A DNA stretch of 6,429 nucleotides from Pedococcus sp. GTDB taxonomy: Bacteria > Actinomycetota > Actinomycetes > Actinomycetales > Dermatophilaceae. Of the stretch, positions 1 through 5,240 are shown piece by piece (position 1 is the first letter of the stretch; each line of letters starts with the position of its first letter). The notes under the pieces were generated by a model, which was not told the origin of the DNA, ran no database searches, and saw only the letters and a list, made by a program, of their open reading frames with translations. Location: the NCBI GenBank assembly GCA_025936615.1, contig JAICSZ010000137.1, forward strand, positions 1 to 6,429, read 5' to 3'. The translations under genes were made by a program, and so were the position numbers.

Positions 1-665
1 GCAAGCCCCCGGTGGAAGTCGTGCGACACGTCGTAGAACCGGTCGTGGATGTGGCGTCGGTGCGCCTCGGCGGCGTCCATGGCCTGCGTCGAGTCCGGTG
101 CCAGGCCGGCCCGCTTCGCCTCGACGAAGGCCGCGTTCACCGTGTCCATCTCGGCCTTGACCTCGACCCAGTCCTCCTTGGAGTACTGGCTCGTGCGGCG
201 CTGCGACTGCTTCCACGCGTCCGTCTCACCCCACCGCTCCTGCGCCTCGGCGGCGTAATCGTCGGAGAAGCCCTCGCCGAACAGCTCCTTCTGCTCTTCC
301 CTGGTCAGCTTCATCCCTGACCCCTCCTTGTCCAGTGCTCGGTCGATGGCTGTGACCAGCTCACGCAGCTCGTCCAGCCGGTGCGTGACAGCTGCGCGTT
401 GGCGGCGCAGGTGCTGCCCGACGGACTCGGGCTCCTGCAGCAGGAGAGCGATCTCGTCGAGGGCGAACCCGAGCCGCCGGTAGACCACCACGTGCTGCAG
501 GCGCGTGAGGTCCTGCTCCGTGTAGAGCCGGTAGCCCGCGCGCGAGCGCTCGCTGGGCGCGACCAGCCCGATCTCGTCGTAGTGGTGCAGCGTGCGCACC
601 GTCACGTCGAGCCGCTCGGCCACCTGGCCCACCGTGAGCAGCGCTGCCTGCGTCGTCTCGGTCAT
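1..665 (-). CDS. MerR-family regulator with TipAS-type antibiotic-binding domain (TipAL-like), 3' end beyond window
   Basis: Reading the minus strand from ATG at 665 gives 221 codons open to the window edge. Residues 9-75 are a MerR winged helix-turn-helix: LLTVGQVAERLDV, then the signature TLHHYDEIGLVAPSER (25-40) and GYRLY (44-48). A coiled-coil dimerisation helix follows at about 80-112. Residues 118-221 match the TipAS domain (MKLTREEQKELFGEGF, WGETDAW, YSKEDW, AMDAAEAHRRHI). TipAL is about 253 residues, so roughly 30 are missing off the edge. Family members activate transcription from promoters with over-long spacers when the C-terminal domain binds a peptide antibiotic or other drug. 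The gene lies 18 bp downstream of an MFS exporter on the same strand, so it may be cotranscribed with it, but it also has its own promoter. The two cysteines of TipA's antibiotic-binding segment (near residues 213 and 220) are Val and Gly here, so covalent trapping of thiostrepton is unlikely. Confidence 0.93.
   Translation of the reverse strand, partial: MTETTQAALLTVGQVAERLDVTVRTLHHYDEIGLVAPSERSRAGYRLYTEQDLTRLQHVVVYRRLGFALDEIALLLQEPESVGQHLRRQRAAVTHRLDELRELVTAIDRALDKEGSGMKLTREEQKELFGEGFSDDYAAEAQERWGETDAWKQSQRRTSQYSKEDWVEVKAEMDTVNAAFVEAKRAGLAPDSTQAMDAAEAHRRHIHDRFYDVSHDFHRGL
312..329 (-). promoter_or_regulatory. Internal ribosome-binding site and start codon for a TipAS-like short protein
   Basis: Inside the MerR gene, minus-strand AAGGAGGGG (329 to 321) sits 6 bases before an in-frame ATG (314 to 312), which is codon 118. 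This is exactly the junction between the DNA-binding/coiled-coil part and the TipAS domain. It is the strongest Shine-Dalgarno sequence in the window. In Streptomyces tipA, the drug-binding domain is also made separately as TipAS from an in-frame internal start. The position and strength here suggest the same two-product arrangement, which is inferred and not shown. Confidence 0.65.
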
Positions 666-672
666 GGCATCC

Positions 673-703
673 ACTGTGGCGCCTCACCTCACGTGAGGGT
701 CAA
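673..703 (-). promoter_or_regulatory. MerR-type promoter and operator of the TipAL-like gene
   Basis: On the minus strand a good -35 box, TTGACC (703 to 698), is separated by 19 bp from a weak -10, CACAGT (678 to 673). The spacer length is that of MerR-activated promoters. The spacer holds a perfect dyad, CCTCAC-N5-GTGAGG (682-698), whose outer end overlaps the last base of the -35. The predicted transcript start would fall at or next to the ATG at 665, so the mRNA may be leaderless. The dyad also covers the stop codon of the upstream MFS gene (686-684). The arrangement fits autoregulation by the MerR protein; the -10 match is poor, as expected for an activator-dependent promoter. Confidence 0.6.
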
Positions 704-2234
704 GCTCCCGCTCAGGTTGCACGGCCGGCGTGGGGTCGCCACCCCGAAGGAGGTAGCCGGTGAGCACGGCCATGGTGAGCATTGTCGCGGCGGCGGCGAC
801 CTCGGTCGTCCGCATGCCGGAGAGGTATGCCGTGCGGCCGGCCTCCAGGATCGCGCCGCCGGCCTGCGCAGGGGCCTGTGCGGCCGCGACGATGGCGCCG
901 GCCAGGCTGTCGTGCGCGGTGTCCTGTGCGGCACCGGAGAGCCCGCCGGGGAGCAGCGCGTCGATGTGGGTGCGGTACCCGGCCGCCAGGACACTGCCCA
1001 GGATGGCGATGCCGAGGGCGCCGCCGAACTCGCTGGTCGTCTCGAACAGGCCCGACACGGCGCCGGCCCGCTCGGGCGGGGCGACGCCGAGGACGTAGTC
1101 GGTGACAAGGGTCAGGACCGCCACTGTGCCGCAGGCGACGACCCCGGTGCCGACGAGGACGACCGCCAGGGGGCTGTCTGCGTGCACCGTGGCGACGAGC
1201 ACGAACCCCGTTGCGGCGACGGCGAAGCCGCCTGCCATGACGCGGGCACGGCCCAGCTTGGCCGACAAGCTTGCGGCCAGGGGCGCCGCTCCGCCGACAG
1301 CCACCGACGGAAGCAGTCCCCACAGGGCGGCACGCAGAGGGCTCATGCCCACGACGGACTGGAGGTACTGCGTCATGACGATCGCGTTGCCCATGACCCC
1401 GAACATCCCGACGACGTTGACCGCCACCGCGCCACCGACCCTGCGGTCGCGAAACAGGCCCGGGTCGACCATTGGGTGCGCGATGGTGCGCTGGCGGTGG
1501 ACGAAGACGGCGCCGAGGACGATGCCGAACACGCCGAGCGCCGTGGCGAGCGCCGACCAGCCGTCGGTGGCGGTGGACTTGATGGCGTAGATGAACGGGA
1601 GCACGGCGCCCAGCGAGAGGCCTGCACTCGGAAGGTCGAAGGGGCGGCCCTCGGCGGCCCGGAACTCGGGGAGCAGGAACGGACCGACGACGAGCAACGC
1701 CGCCATGACCGGCACGTTGATGAGGAACACCGATCCCCATGAGAAGTTCTCCAGCAGCATCCCGCCGAGGACCGGGCCGAGCCCGACACCGCTGGACATG
1801 ACCGCGCTCCACACGGCGATCGCCTTGCCGCGGTCGCGTTCGTCGGGGAACAGGTTGCGGATCAGCGCCAGGGTGCTGGGCATGAGCGTGGCGCCACCGA
1901 CGCCGAGGAGGGCCCGGGCGCCGATGAGCATGGCTGCACTGGTGCTGTACGCCGCGACGACCGAGGCGGCCGAGAAGGTGGCGGCGCCGAGCAGGAGCAG
2001 CCGGCGCCGCCCGATCCGGTCCCCGATCGACCCCATGGTCAGCAACAGGCCGGCCAGGACGAAGCCGTAGATGTCGAAGATCCAGAGCATCTGGGTCGCG
2101 CTCGGGTCGAGGTCGCGGGCGATGAAGGGAACGGCGAAGAACAGCACCGAGACGTCCATCGACGCGACGAGCAGTGGCAGGCAGAGCACGGCGAGGGCGG
2201 TCCACTCGCGGCGTCCCGCACGCTGTTCGGTCAT
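684..2234 (-). CDS. DHA2-family MFS multidrug efflux transporter (14-TM; LfrA/SmvA/QacA type)
   Basis: This encodes a 516-residue inner-membrane protein, the usual length for proton-driven 14-helix DHA2 drug exporters. The first helix carries an acidic residue (ASMDVSVLFFAVP, D27), then LWIFDIYGFVLAG (50-62). Motif A is GSIGDRIGRRR (68-78), and antiporter motif C is GVGLGPVLGG (149-158) at helix 5. The LW-I-DIY-, -AG-, MGS-GDR-GRR pattern is shared with SmvA and mycobacterial LfrA, which export quaternary ammonium compounds, dyes and some fluoroquinolones; the substrate here is unknown. ATG at 2234 is chosen over an upstream in-frame GTG at 2357 because AAAGGT lies 6 bases before it, the hydrophobic core starts soon after, and the longer form would run into the divergent TetR gene. 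Regulation is probably by the divergent TetR. The TipAL-like gene follows after 18 bp. Confidence 0.93.
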   Translation of the reverse strand: MTEQRAGRREWTALAVLCLPLLVASMDVSVLFFAVPFIARDLDPSATQMLWIFDIYGFVLAGLLLTMGSIGDRIGRRRLLLLGAATFSAASVVAAYSTSAAMLIGARALLGVGGATLMPSTLALIRNLFPDERDRGKAIAVWSAVMSSGVGLGPVLGGMLLENFSWGSVFLINVPVMAALLVVGPFLLPEFRAAEGRPFDLPSAGLSLGAVLPFIYAIKSTATDGWSALATALGVFGIVLGAVFVHRQRTIAHPMVDPGLFRDRRVGGAVAVNVVGMFGVMGNAIVMTQYLQSVVGMSPLRAALWGLLPSVAVGGAAPLAASLSAKLGRARVMAGGFAVAATGFVLVATVHADSPLAVVLVGTGVVACGTVAVLTLVTDYVLGVAPPERAGAVSGLFETTSEFGGALGIAILGSVLAAGYRTHIDALLPGGLSGAAQDTAHDSLAGAIVAAAQAPAQAGGAILEAGRTAYLSGMRTTEVAAAATMLTMAVLTGYLLRGGDPTPAVQPERELDPHVR

Positions 2235-2334
2235 GGTGGGACCTTTCTGCGTATCTAACATAGTGTTTATCTGACACACGGAAAGATAGGCGGGTAAGTG
2301 TGTATCTGGCAAGCATTTAGTCCAGACTGGTGCC
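2235..2334. promoter_or_regulatory. Divergent promoter/operator region between the exporter and TetR genes
   Basis: This 100-bp intergenic stretch contains an AT-rich core: 2251-2320 is about 41% GC, far below the flanking genes. It has three same-direction copies of a KTATCTRRCA motif: GTATCTAACA (2251-2260), TTATCTGACA (2267-2276) and GTATCTGGCA (2302-2311). An inverted AGATA (2284-2288) forms dyads with the copies on either side. Two copies extend to a 14-bp imperfect direct repeat (2262-2275 and 2297-2310, 12 of 14 identical). A shorter dyad, AACA-TAG-TGTT, lies at 2257-2267. Individual -35/-10 boxes could not be fixed convincingly for either gene. This is the natural place for TetR operators controlling both genes; which element is bound is inference. 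Confidence 0.55.
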
Positions 2335-3081
2335 GTGACCACGGACCAACCCACCACCCCGCGCTACCTGCAGCTGATGTGGGGAGTCGAGCGCGCGGGC
2401 CGGCGAGGCCCCAAACCGGGCCTGACCATCCATCAGATCGGGGCGGCGGCGGTGGCCGTCGCGGACCTGGACGGTCTCGCCGGAGTGTCGATGAAGGCGG
2501 TGGCCCAGACGCTCGGGGTGACGACGATGTCGCTGTACCGCTACGTCGACTCCAAGGACGACCTGTATGCCGTGATGCTCGACACGGCGTACGGCCCACC
2601 CGACATGTCGGTCACCGCCCGCGGCGCATGGCGGGGACGCCTGGAGCGCTGGGCCCGCGCCGTCGCAGCGCGGCGGCTGGACCACCCGTGGAGCGTCACG
2701 GTTCCGCTCAAGGAGCCCCCCGCGACGCCGAACACCGCCGGGTGGACGGAGTGCGGGCTGCAGGCCTTTCAGCACACCAACCTGACTGCCCAGCAACGGT
2801 TCTCATCACTACTACTGGTCGACGGCTTCGTCCAGCAGCACATCCGGCAGTCCCTGCAGCTGGGCTTCCTGTCCGCCGGTGGCGACACCCAGGAAGCGGC
2901 CGACAGCTATCCGGAGAACCTCTACTCGCTCGCCGACCGGGCCCGCTTCCCGCTGCTGCTCGCCGGTGCGAGCGAGGCGATGGCCCCCGACGAGGACGAC
3001 GACTTCTTCGCCACCGAGCTCGAGTTCGGGCTGCGGACCATCCTCGACGGCGTGGAGCGGCTGGTCACCCGCGCCAGGTGA
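2335..3081 (+). CDS. TetR/AcrR-family transcriptional regulator with TetR-class C-terminal domain
   Basis: The 248-residue product starts at GTG 2335. RRGPKPGLTIHQIGAAAVAV (23-42) begins the DNA-binding domain. The helix-turn-helix is VSMKAVAQTLGVTTMSLYRYVDSKDDLYAVMLD (about 51-83 in sum), with recognition helix TTMSLYRYV. The remainder, including the acidic DEDDDFFATELEFGLRTIL stretch (219-237), fits the helical ligand-binding and dimerisation fold of TetR_C-type proteins. Such proteins repress a neighbouring exporter until a drug binds. It is divergent from the MFS gene with 100 bp between starts, the classic layout for repressing that pump. No strong Shine-Dalgarno precedes GTG; an in-frame ATG at codon 15 is the alternative, but the extension before it is usual in this subfamily. 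It ends 16 bp before the stop of the convergent HNH pseudogene. Confidence 0.9.
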   Translation: MTTDQPTTPRYLQLMWGVERAGRRGPKPGLTIHQIGAAAVAVADLDGLAGVSMKAVAQTLGVTTMSLYRYVDSKDDLYAVMLDTAYGPPDMSVTARGAWRGRLERWARAVAARRLDHPWSVTVPLKEPPATPNTAGWTECGLQAFQHTNLTAQQRFSSLLLVDGFVQQHIRQSLQLGFLSAGGDTQEAADSYPENLYSLADRARFPLLLAGASEAMAPDEDDDFFATELEFGLRTILDGVERLVTRAR

Positions 3082-3097
3082 CACCGGCCCGGCCAGG

Positions 3098-3687
3098 TCA
3101 GGCGGCGTGGGTCGATTCCTCGAGGATGAGCTCGAGCGGGCTGGCGGCTGGGCGCAGCTCGTCGACGGGCGCACGACCACGGCCGGGCAGGATCGGCGGT
3201 GCGGTCGACTCATGGGCATGTCCCGTGGGCGTGGTCAGTCGGACGGTGTGCGGTGGTCCGAGTCCGGCAGGCTGGTCGTGGTCGGAGGGTTCTGCCCGCC
3301 GCGCCGGCCCCGCTCCACTGCGGCCCTCGTGGAGCACCTCGGCCGACCACCCGGGGGCCTCACGGGCGTAGTTGCAGGCGGCGCAAGTGTCTCGTCCGTT
3401 GCTGGCTGCACTGTCACCGTCGTTGGGCGACTGGGTGATGTGGTCGATGTGACTCGAGAACGCTGCGACTCGACCTGCGACTCGGCGAACGCCACGGACG
3501 CACGCGCCTGAGCTGCGGCCACCGCCCCTTGACGGCCTCGAGACCGGTGATGAGGTCGATCCGCTGCGCGTCGGGCAGGTCCAGCTGTAAAGAGGGCAGT
3601 CGCTCCACGAACGAGTCCACGTCCGCCGGGTCAGCGCCGGCGCGACGACCGTTGCCGCGTGACTGGTGTCGACCCTCGTTCGAACAT
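3098..3687 (-). pseudogene. Decayed DUF222/HNH endonuclease gene (13E12-repeat family)
   Basis: Intact members are about 400-500 residues: an N-terminal DUF222 region and a C-terminal HNH nuclease domain. Here the remnants lie in three minus-strand frames. The ancestral ATG is probably at 3687 (MFERGSTPV), but that frame soon stops. A second frame carries DVDSFVERLPSLQL and RIDLITGLEAVKG (ending near 3525). One base missing from the C-run at 3525-3528 (plus strand) moves the match to a third frame, with AAAQARASVAFAESQVESQ (about 3520-3465). The next recognisable part, in another frame, is already the second half of HNH: HIDHITQSPNDGD, ASNG and CAACNYAREAPGW. Then come a typical tail, HTVRLTTPTGHAHESTAPP, and the TGA at 3100-3098. 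Most of DUF222 and the first zinc/HNH half are gone, a loss of roughly 250 codons judged from family length. It cannot encode a functional enzyme. Confidence 0.85.
3463..3484. repeat. Short tandem repeat at the deletion junction of the HNH pseudogene
   Basis: CTGCGACTCG occurs at 3463-3472 and again at 3475-3484 with a 12-bp period, and a further GACTCG is at 3451-3456. The repeats sit where the translated match jumps from the DUF222 N-terminus to the second half of the HNH domain, so they may mark the microhomology through which the gene's centre was lost. The role in deletion is inference. Confidence 0.5.
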
Positions 3688-3699
3688 GTGTCCACACTA
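3680..3699 (-). promoter_or_regulatory. Relic leaderless promoter with degenerate LexA (SOS) box
   Basis: The 16 bases at 3680-3695 (plus strand) read TCGAAC-ATGT-GTCCAC. The first half matches the actinobacterial SOS box TCGAAC-N4-GTTCGA perfectly and the second at 4 of 6 positions. On the minus strand TAGTGT (3699 to 3694), a TANNNT -10 box, ends 6 bases before the presumed ancestral ATG at 3687, so the LexA box would cover the -10 and start codon. Several mycobacterial 13E12-repeat genes are known LexA targets, which supports the reading. With the gene dead, the site is probably a relic. Confidence 0.5.
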
Positions 3700-3788
3700 G
3701 CTGGTCGGTCTGACAACGCCCTCTCGATGCCGCACCTGCCGGCCGCCAAGCTGGCCTCCCTGTCGGTGCGCGATGACAGGATGGCCGC

Positions 3789-4382
3789 ATGTCCGACGAG
3801 GAGGAGCACGAGGAGCTGGCCGGCCAACCGGTGTTCTCCTTCGCCACCGTGCCCGACTGCGAGGCATGGTTCGCCGAGCACGACGCCGACCACCGCGGCT
3901 TCTGGCTCAAGATTGGCAAGGTGGGCGTGGCGCAGACGGTCAGCTACTCGGAGGCGCTCGACGTCGCTCTCTGCCACGGCTGGATCGACGGGCAGAAGCG
4001 GGGATATGACGAGACCCACTGGTTGCAGCGATTCACCCCGCGCGGGCCGCGCAGCAAGTGGTCGCAGAACAACCGGGACAAGGCCGAGGCACTGGTCAGG
4101 GCCGGTCGCATGTGCCCGGCAGGGCAGGCGCAGGTCGACGCGGCGAGGGCCGACGGCCGGTGGGCGGCGGCCTACGCCGGCCAGAGGAGCGCGAGTGTCC
4201 CCGACGACCTGGCCGCCGCGCTTGCGGCCGACCCGCAGGCCAAGACGTTCTTCGAGACGCTCAGTGGCGCCAACCGCTATGCGATCCTCTACCGCGTCCA
4301 CGAGGCGCAGAGGCCGCAGACCCGGGCGGCGCGCATCGCGAAGTTCGTCGAGATGTGCCACAAGCACGAGACCGTCCACTGA
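3789..4382 (+). CDS. YdeI/OmpD-associated (OmdA-like) family protein
   Basis: This is a 197-residue protein predicted to be cytoplasmic, with no signal peptide or membrane segment. Family landmarks run in order: F-T-PDCEAWFAEHDADHRGFWLKI start region (about 18-42), the SYSEALDVALCHGWIDGQ core (52-69), RFTPRGPRSKWSQNN (81-95), and a C-terminal helical part with DPQAKTFFETLSGANRY (148-164) and TRAARIAKFVEM (178-189). The last part resembles the OmdA/bacteriocin-protection domain. The biochemical role of the family is poorly known; Salmonella relatives are linked to resistance to cationic peptides, which cannot be assumed here. ATG at 3789 is preceded by AGGA seven bases upstream; the ATG at 3781 is in another frame. 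It stands alone, after the HNH pseudogene on the opposite strand and convergent with the VOC gene, with 40 bp between stops. Confidence 0.88.
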   Translation: MSDEEEHEELAGQPVFSFATVPDCEAWFAEHDADHRGFWLKIGKVGVAQTVSYSEALDVALCHGWIDGQKRGYDETHWLQRFTPRGPRSKWSQNNRDKAEALVRAGRMCPAGQAQVDAARADGRWAAAYAGQRSASVPDDLAAALAADPQAKTFFETLSGANRYAILYRVHEAQRPQTRAARIAKFVEMCHKHETVH

Positions 4383-4422
4383 CCAGCGGCGCCCCGAGGT
4401 GCCGAAGGGAGCCCGACAACCG

Positions 4423-5148
4423 CTACGACTCCGACCCCAGCACGCAGAACTCGTTGCCGTCGGGGTCTGTCATGACGACCCAGGCGACGTCGCCCTGACC
4501 GATGTCGATGCGTCTCGCCCCCAACGACTCGAGCCGCGCCACCTCTGCCCACTGGTCACTGTCACCGGCGGCGACGAGGTCGAGGTGGATGCGGTTCTTG
4601 GGCGGCTTGGGCATGAGCGGCGGACCGCCCCAGGCCATCTTCGGACCGCCTCGCGGCGCCTGGATCGCGGTCTCCTCGTCCTGGTCCCACACCAGCGGCC
4701 AGCCGAGCGCTTCGCTCCAGAAGTACCCGACCTCCTGTGACCCGTCGCAGTTGACCGCGCCGAGGAACCCGCAGCCCTCGAGGAAGCGGTTGCCGGGTGG
4801 CAGGACGCAGAACTCGTTGCCCTCCGGGTCCGCGAGCACGACATGGCCTTCCTCGGGTCGCTGACCGACGTCGATGTGGGTCGCACCCAGGCTCAGGGCC
4901 CGTGCCACCGTCTCCTGCATCTCGTCGGCCGATGCACTGGTGAGGTCGAAGTGGATCCGGTTGGGCAGCGTCTTGGGCTGGCGGGTCGGCCGGAGCCGGA
5001 GGTCGAAGCGGGCCTCCTCGCTGCCTGCGAGGGCGGCTGCCCCCTCGGGGTCGTGCGTCGGCCCCCAACCGAGGACCCCGCCCCAGAACCGGGCGAGCCG
5101 GTCGGGATCGTTGGCGTCGAAGGTGACCGCGTCGAGGTTGAGACTCAC
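4423..5148 (-). CDS. Two-domain VOC (glyoxalase-like) superfamily protein
   Basis: A 241-residue cytoplasmic protein made of two tandem glyoxalase-like domains. Domain 1 has FDANDPDRLARFWGGVLGW (10-28), NRIHFDL (63-69) and DPEGNEFCVL (107-116). Domain 2 repeats the pattern with GYFWSEALGWPLVWD (141-155), NRIHLDL (185-191) and DPDGNEFCVL (228-237). The His of NRIH and the Glu of GNEF are at the usual metal-ligand positions of the fold and are kept in both halves. Family members include glyoxalases, extradiol dioxygenases and drug-binding proteins; this subgroup (Glyoxalase_6-like) has no defined substrate. GTG at 5148 is preferred to the in-frame ATG at 5223 because a -10-like TAGCCT lies just upstream, domain 1 begins directly after it, and the longer form has no conserved sequence. 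It is divergent from the APH-fold kinase. Confidence 0.88.
   Translation of the reverse strand: MSLNLDAVTFDANDPDRLARFWGGVLGWGPTHDPEGAAALAGSEEARFDLRLRPTRQPKTLPNRIHFDLTSASADEMQETVARALSLGATHIDVGQRPEEGHVVLADPEGNEFCVLPPGNRFLEGCGFLGAVNCDGSQEVGYFWSEALGWPLVWDQDEETAIQAPRGGPKMAWGGPPLMPKPPKNRIHLDLVAAGDSDQWAEVARLESLGARRIDIGQGDVAWVVMTDPDGNEFCVLGSES
4442..4830 (-). repeat. Internal DNA repeat encoding the GNEFCVL end of each VOC domain
   Basis: The 26 bases at 4442-4467 and 4805-4830 match at 24 positions. They encode the ends of the two glyoxalase-like domains (DPDGNEFCVL and DPEGNEFCVL). The rest of the two halves is much more diverged, so this reflects an old duplication with conserved residues and similar codon choice, or local gene conversion. 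Confidence 0.75.
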
Positions 5149-5155
5149 CGTGGTG

Positions 5156-5185
5156 AGGCTAGGACTCCCGTGTGCCGCGTGGCAA
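5156..5185 (-). promoter_or_regulatory. Predicted leaderless promoter of the VOC gene
   Basis: On the minus strand TTGCCA (5185 to 5180) matches the -35 consensus at 5 of 6 bases. After an 18-bp spacer comes TAGCCT (5161 to 5156), which fits the actinobacterial TANNNT -10 box. Transcription should begin about 7 bases on, at the GTG start (5148). No Shine-Dalgarno precedes the GTG, consistent with a leaderless mRNA. Confidence 0.5.
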
Positions 5186-5228
5186 AGGAGTTCGTGCCAG
5201 GTCACCAGGGCGCGAGGCGCCATCTCCG

Positions 5229-5234
5229 TACGCT
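5229..5234 (+). promoter_or_regulatory. Predicted -10 box of a leaderless promoter for the kinase gene
   Basis: TACGCT fits the TANNNT -10 pattern and ends 6 bases before the ATG at 5241, so the transcript probably starts at or beside the start codon. No Shine-Dalgarno is present and no convincing -35 was found at the usual distance. Confidence 0.4.
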
Positions 5235-5240
5235 GGCGCC

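Noticed and set aside
381..1742. A 453-codon open frame on the plus strand
   Set aside because: It is antisense to the MFS and MerR genes. Its translation is rich in Arg, His, Asp and Gly with no family resemblance, as expected of a shadow frame in high-GC DNA.
2271..2300. CTGACA as a -35 box for the TetR gene
   Set aside because: CTGACA matches at 5 of 6 positions, but no acceptable -10 lies 16-19 bp downstream, so the promoter was left unassigned.
712..2316. A 534-codon minus-strand frame overlapping the MFS gene
   Set aside because: Its product is an Arg/Pro/His-rich shadow, while the overlapping frame gives a clear 14-helix transporter with motifs A and C.
3084..3094. CCGGCCCGG palindrome between the TetR gene and the HNH relic
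   Set aside because: It is short and pure GC with no T-run. Such palindromes are expected by chance in this base composition.
3414..4379. A 321-codon minus-strand frame
   Set aside because: Only its C-terminal part holds a real fragment, of the HNH relic. The rest is antisense to the YdeI-like gene, so it is not an intact gene.
4388..4403. Possible terminator hairpin GGCGCC-CCGA-GGTGCC between the convergent YdeI-like and VOC genes
   Set aside because: The stem is only 6 bp with a mismatch or G-U pair and there is no T-tract, so it is too weak to call.
3529..4740. A 403-codon plus-strand frame
   Set aside because: It crosses three different real genes on two strands and yields low-complexity Arg/Ser/Thr sequence.
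5172..5240. Upstream GTG start adding 23 residues to the kinase
   Set aside because: The extension overlaps the VOC gene's promoter and has no family similarity. ATG 5241 has a suitably placed -10 box and begins the conserved part.
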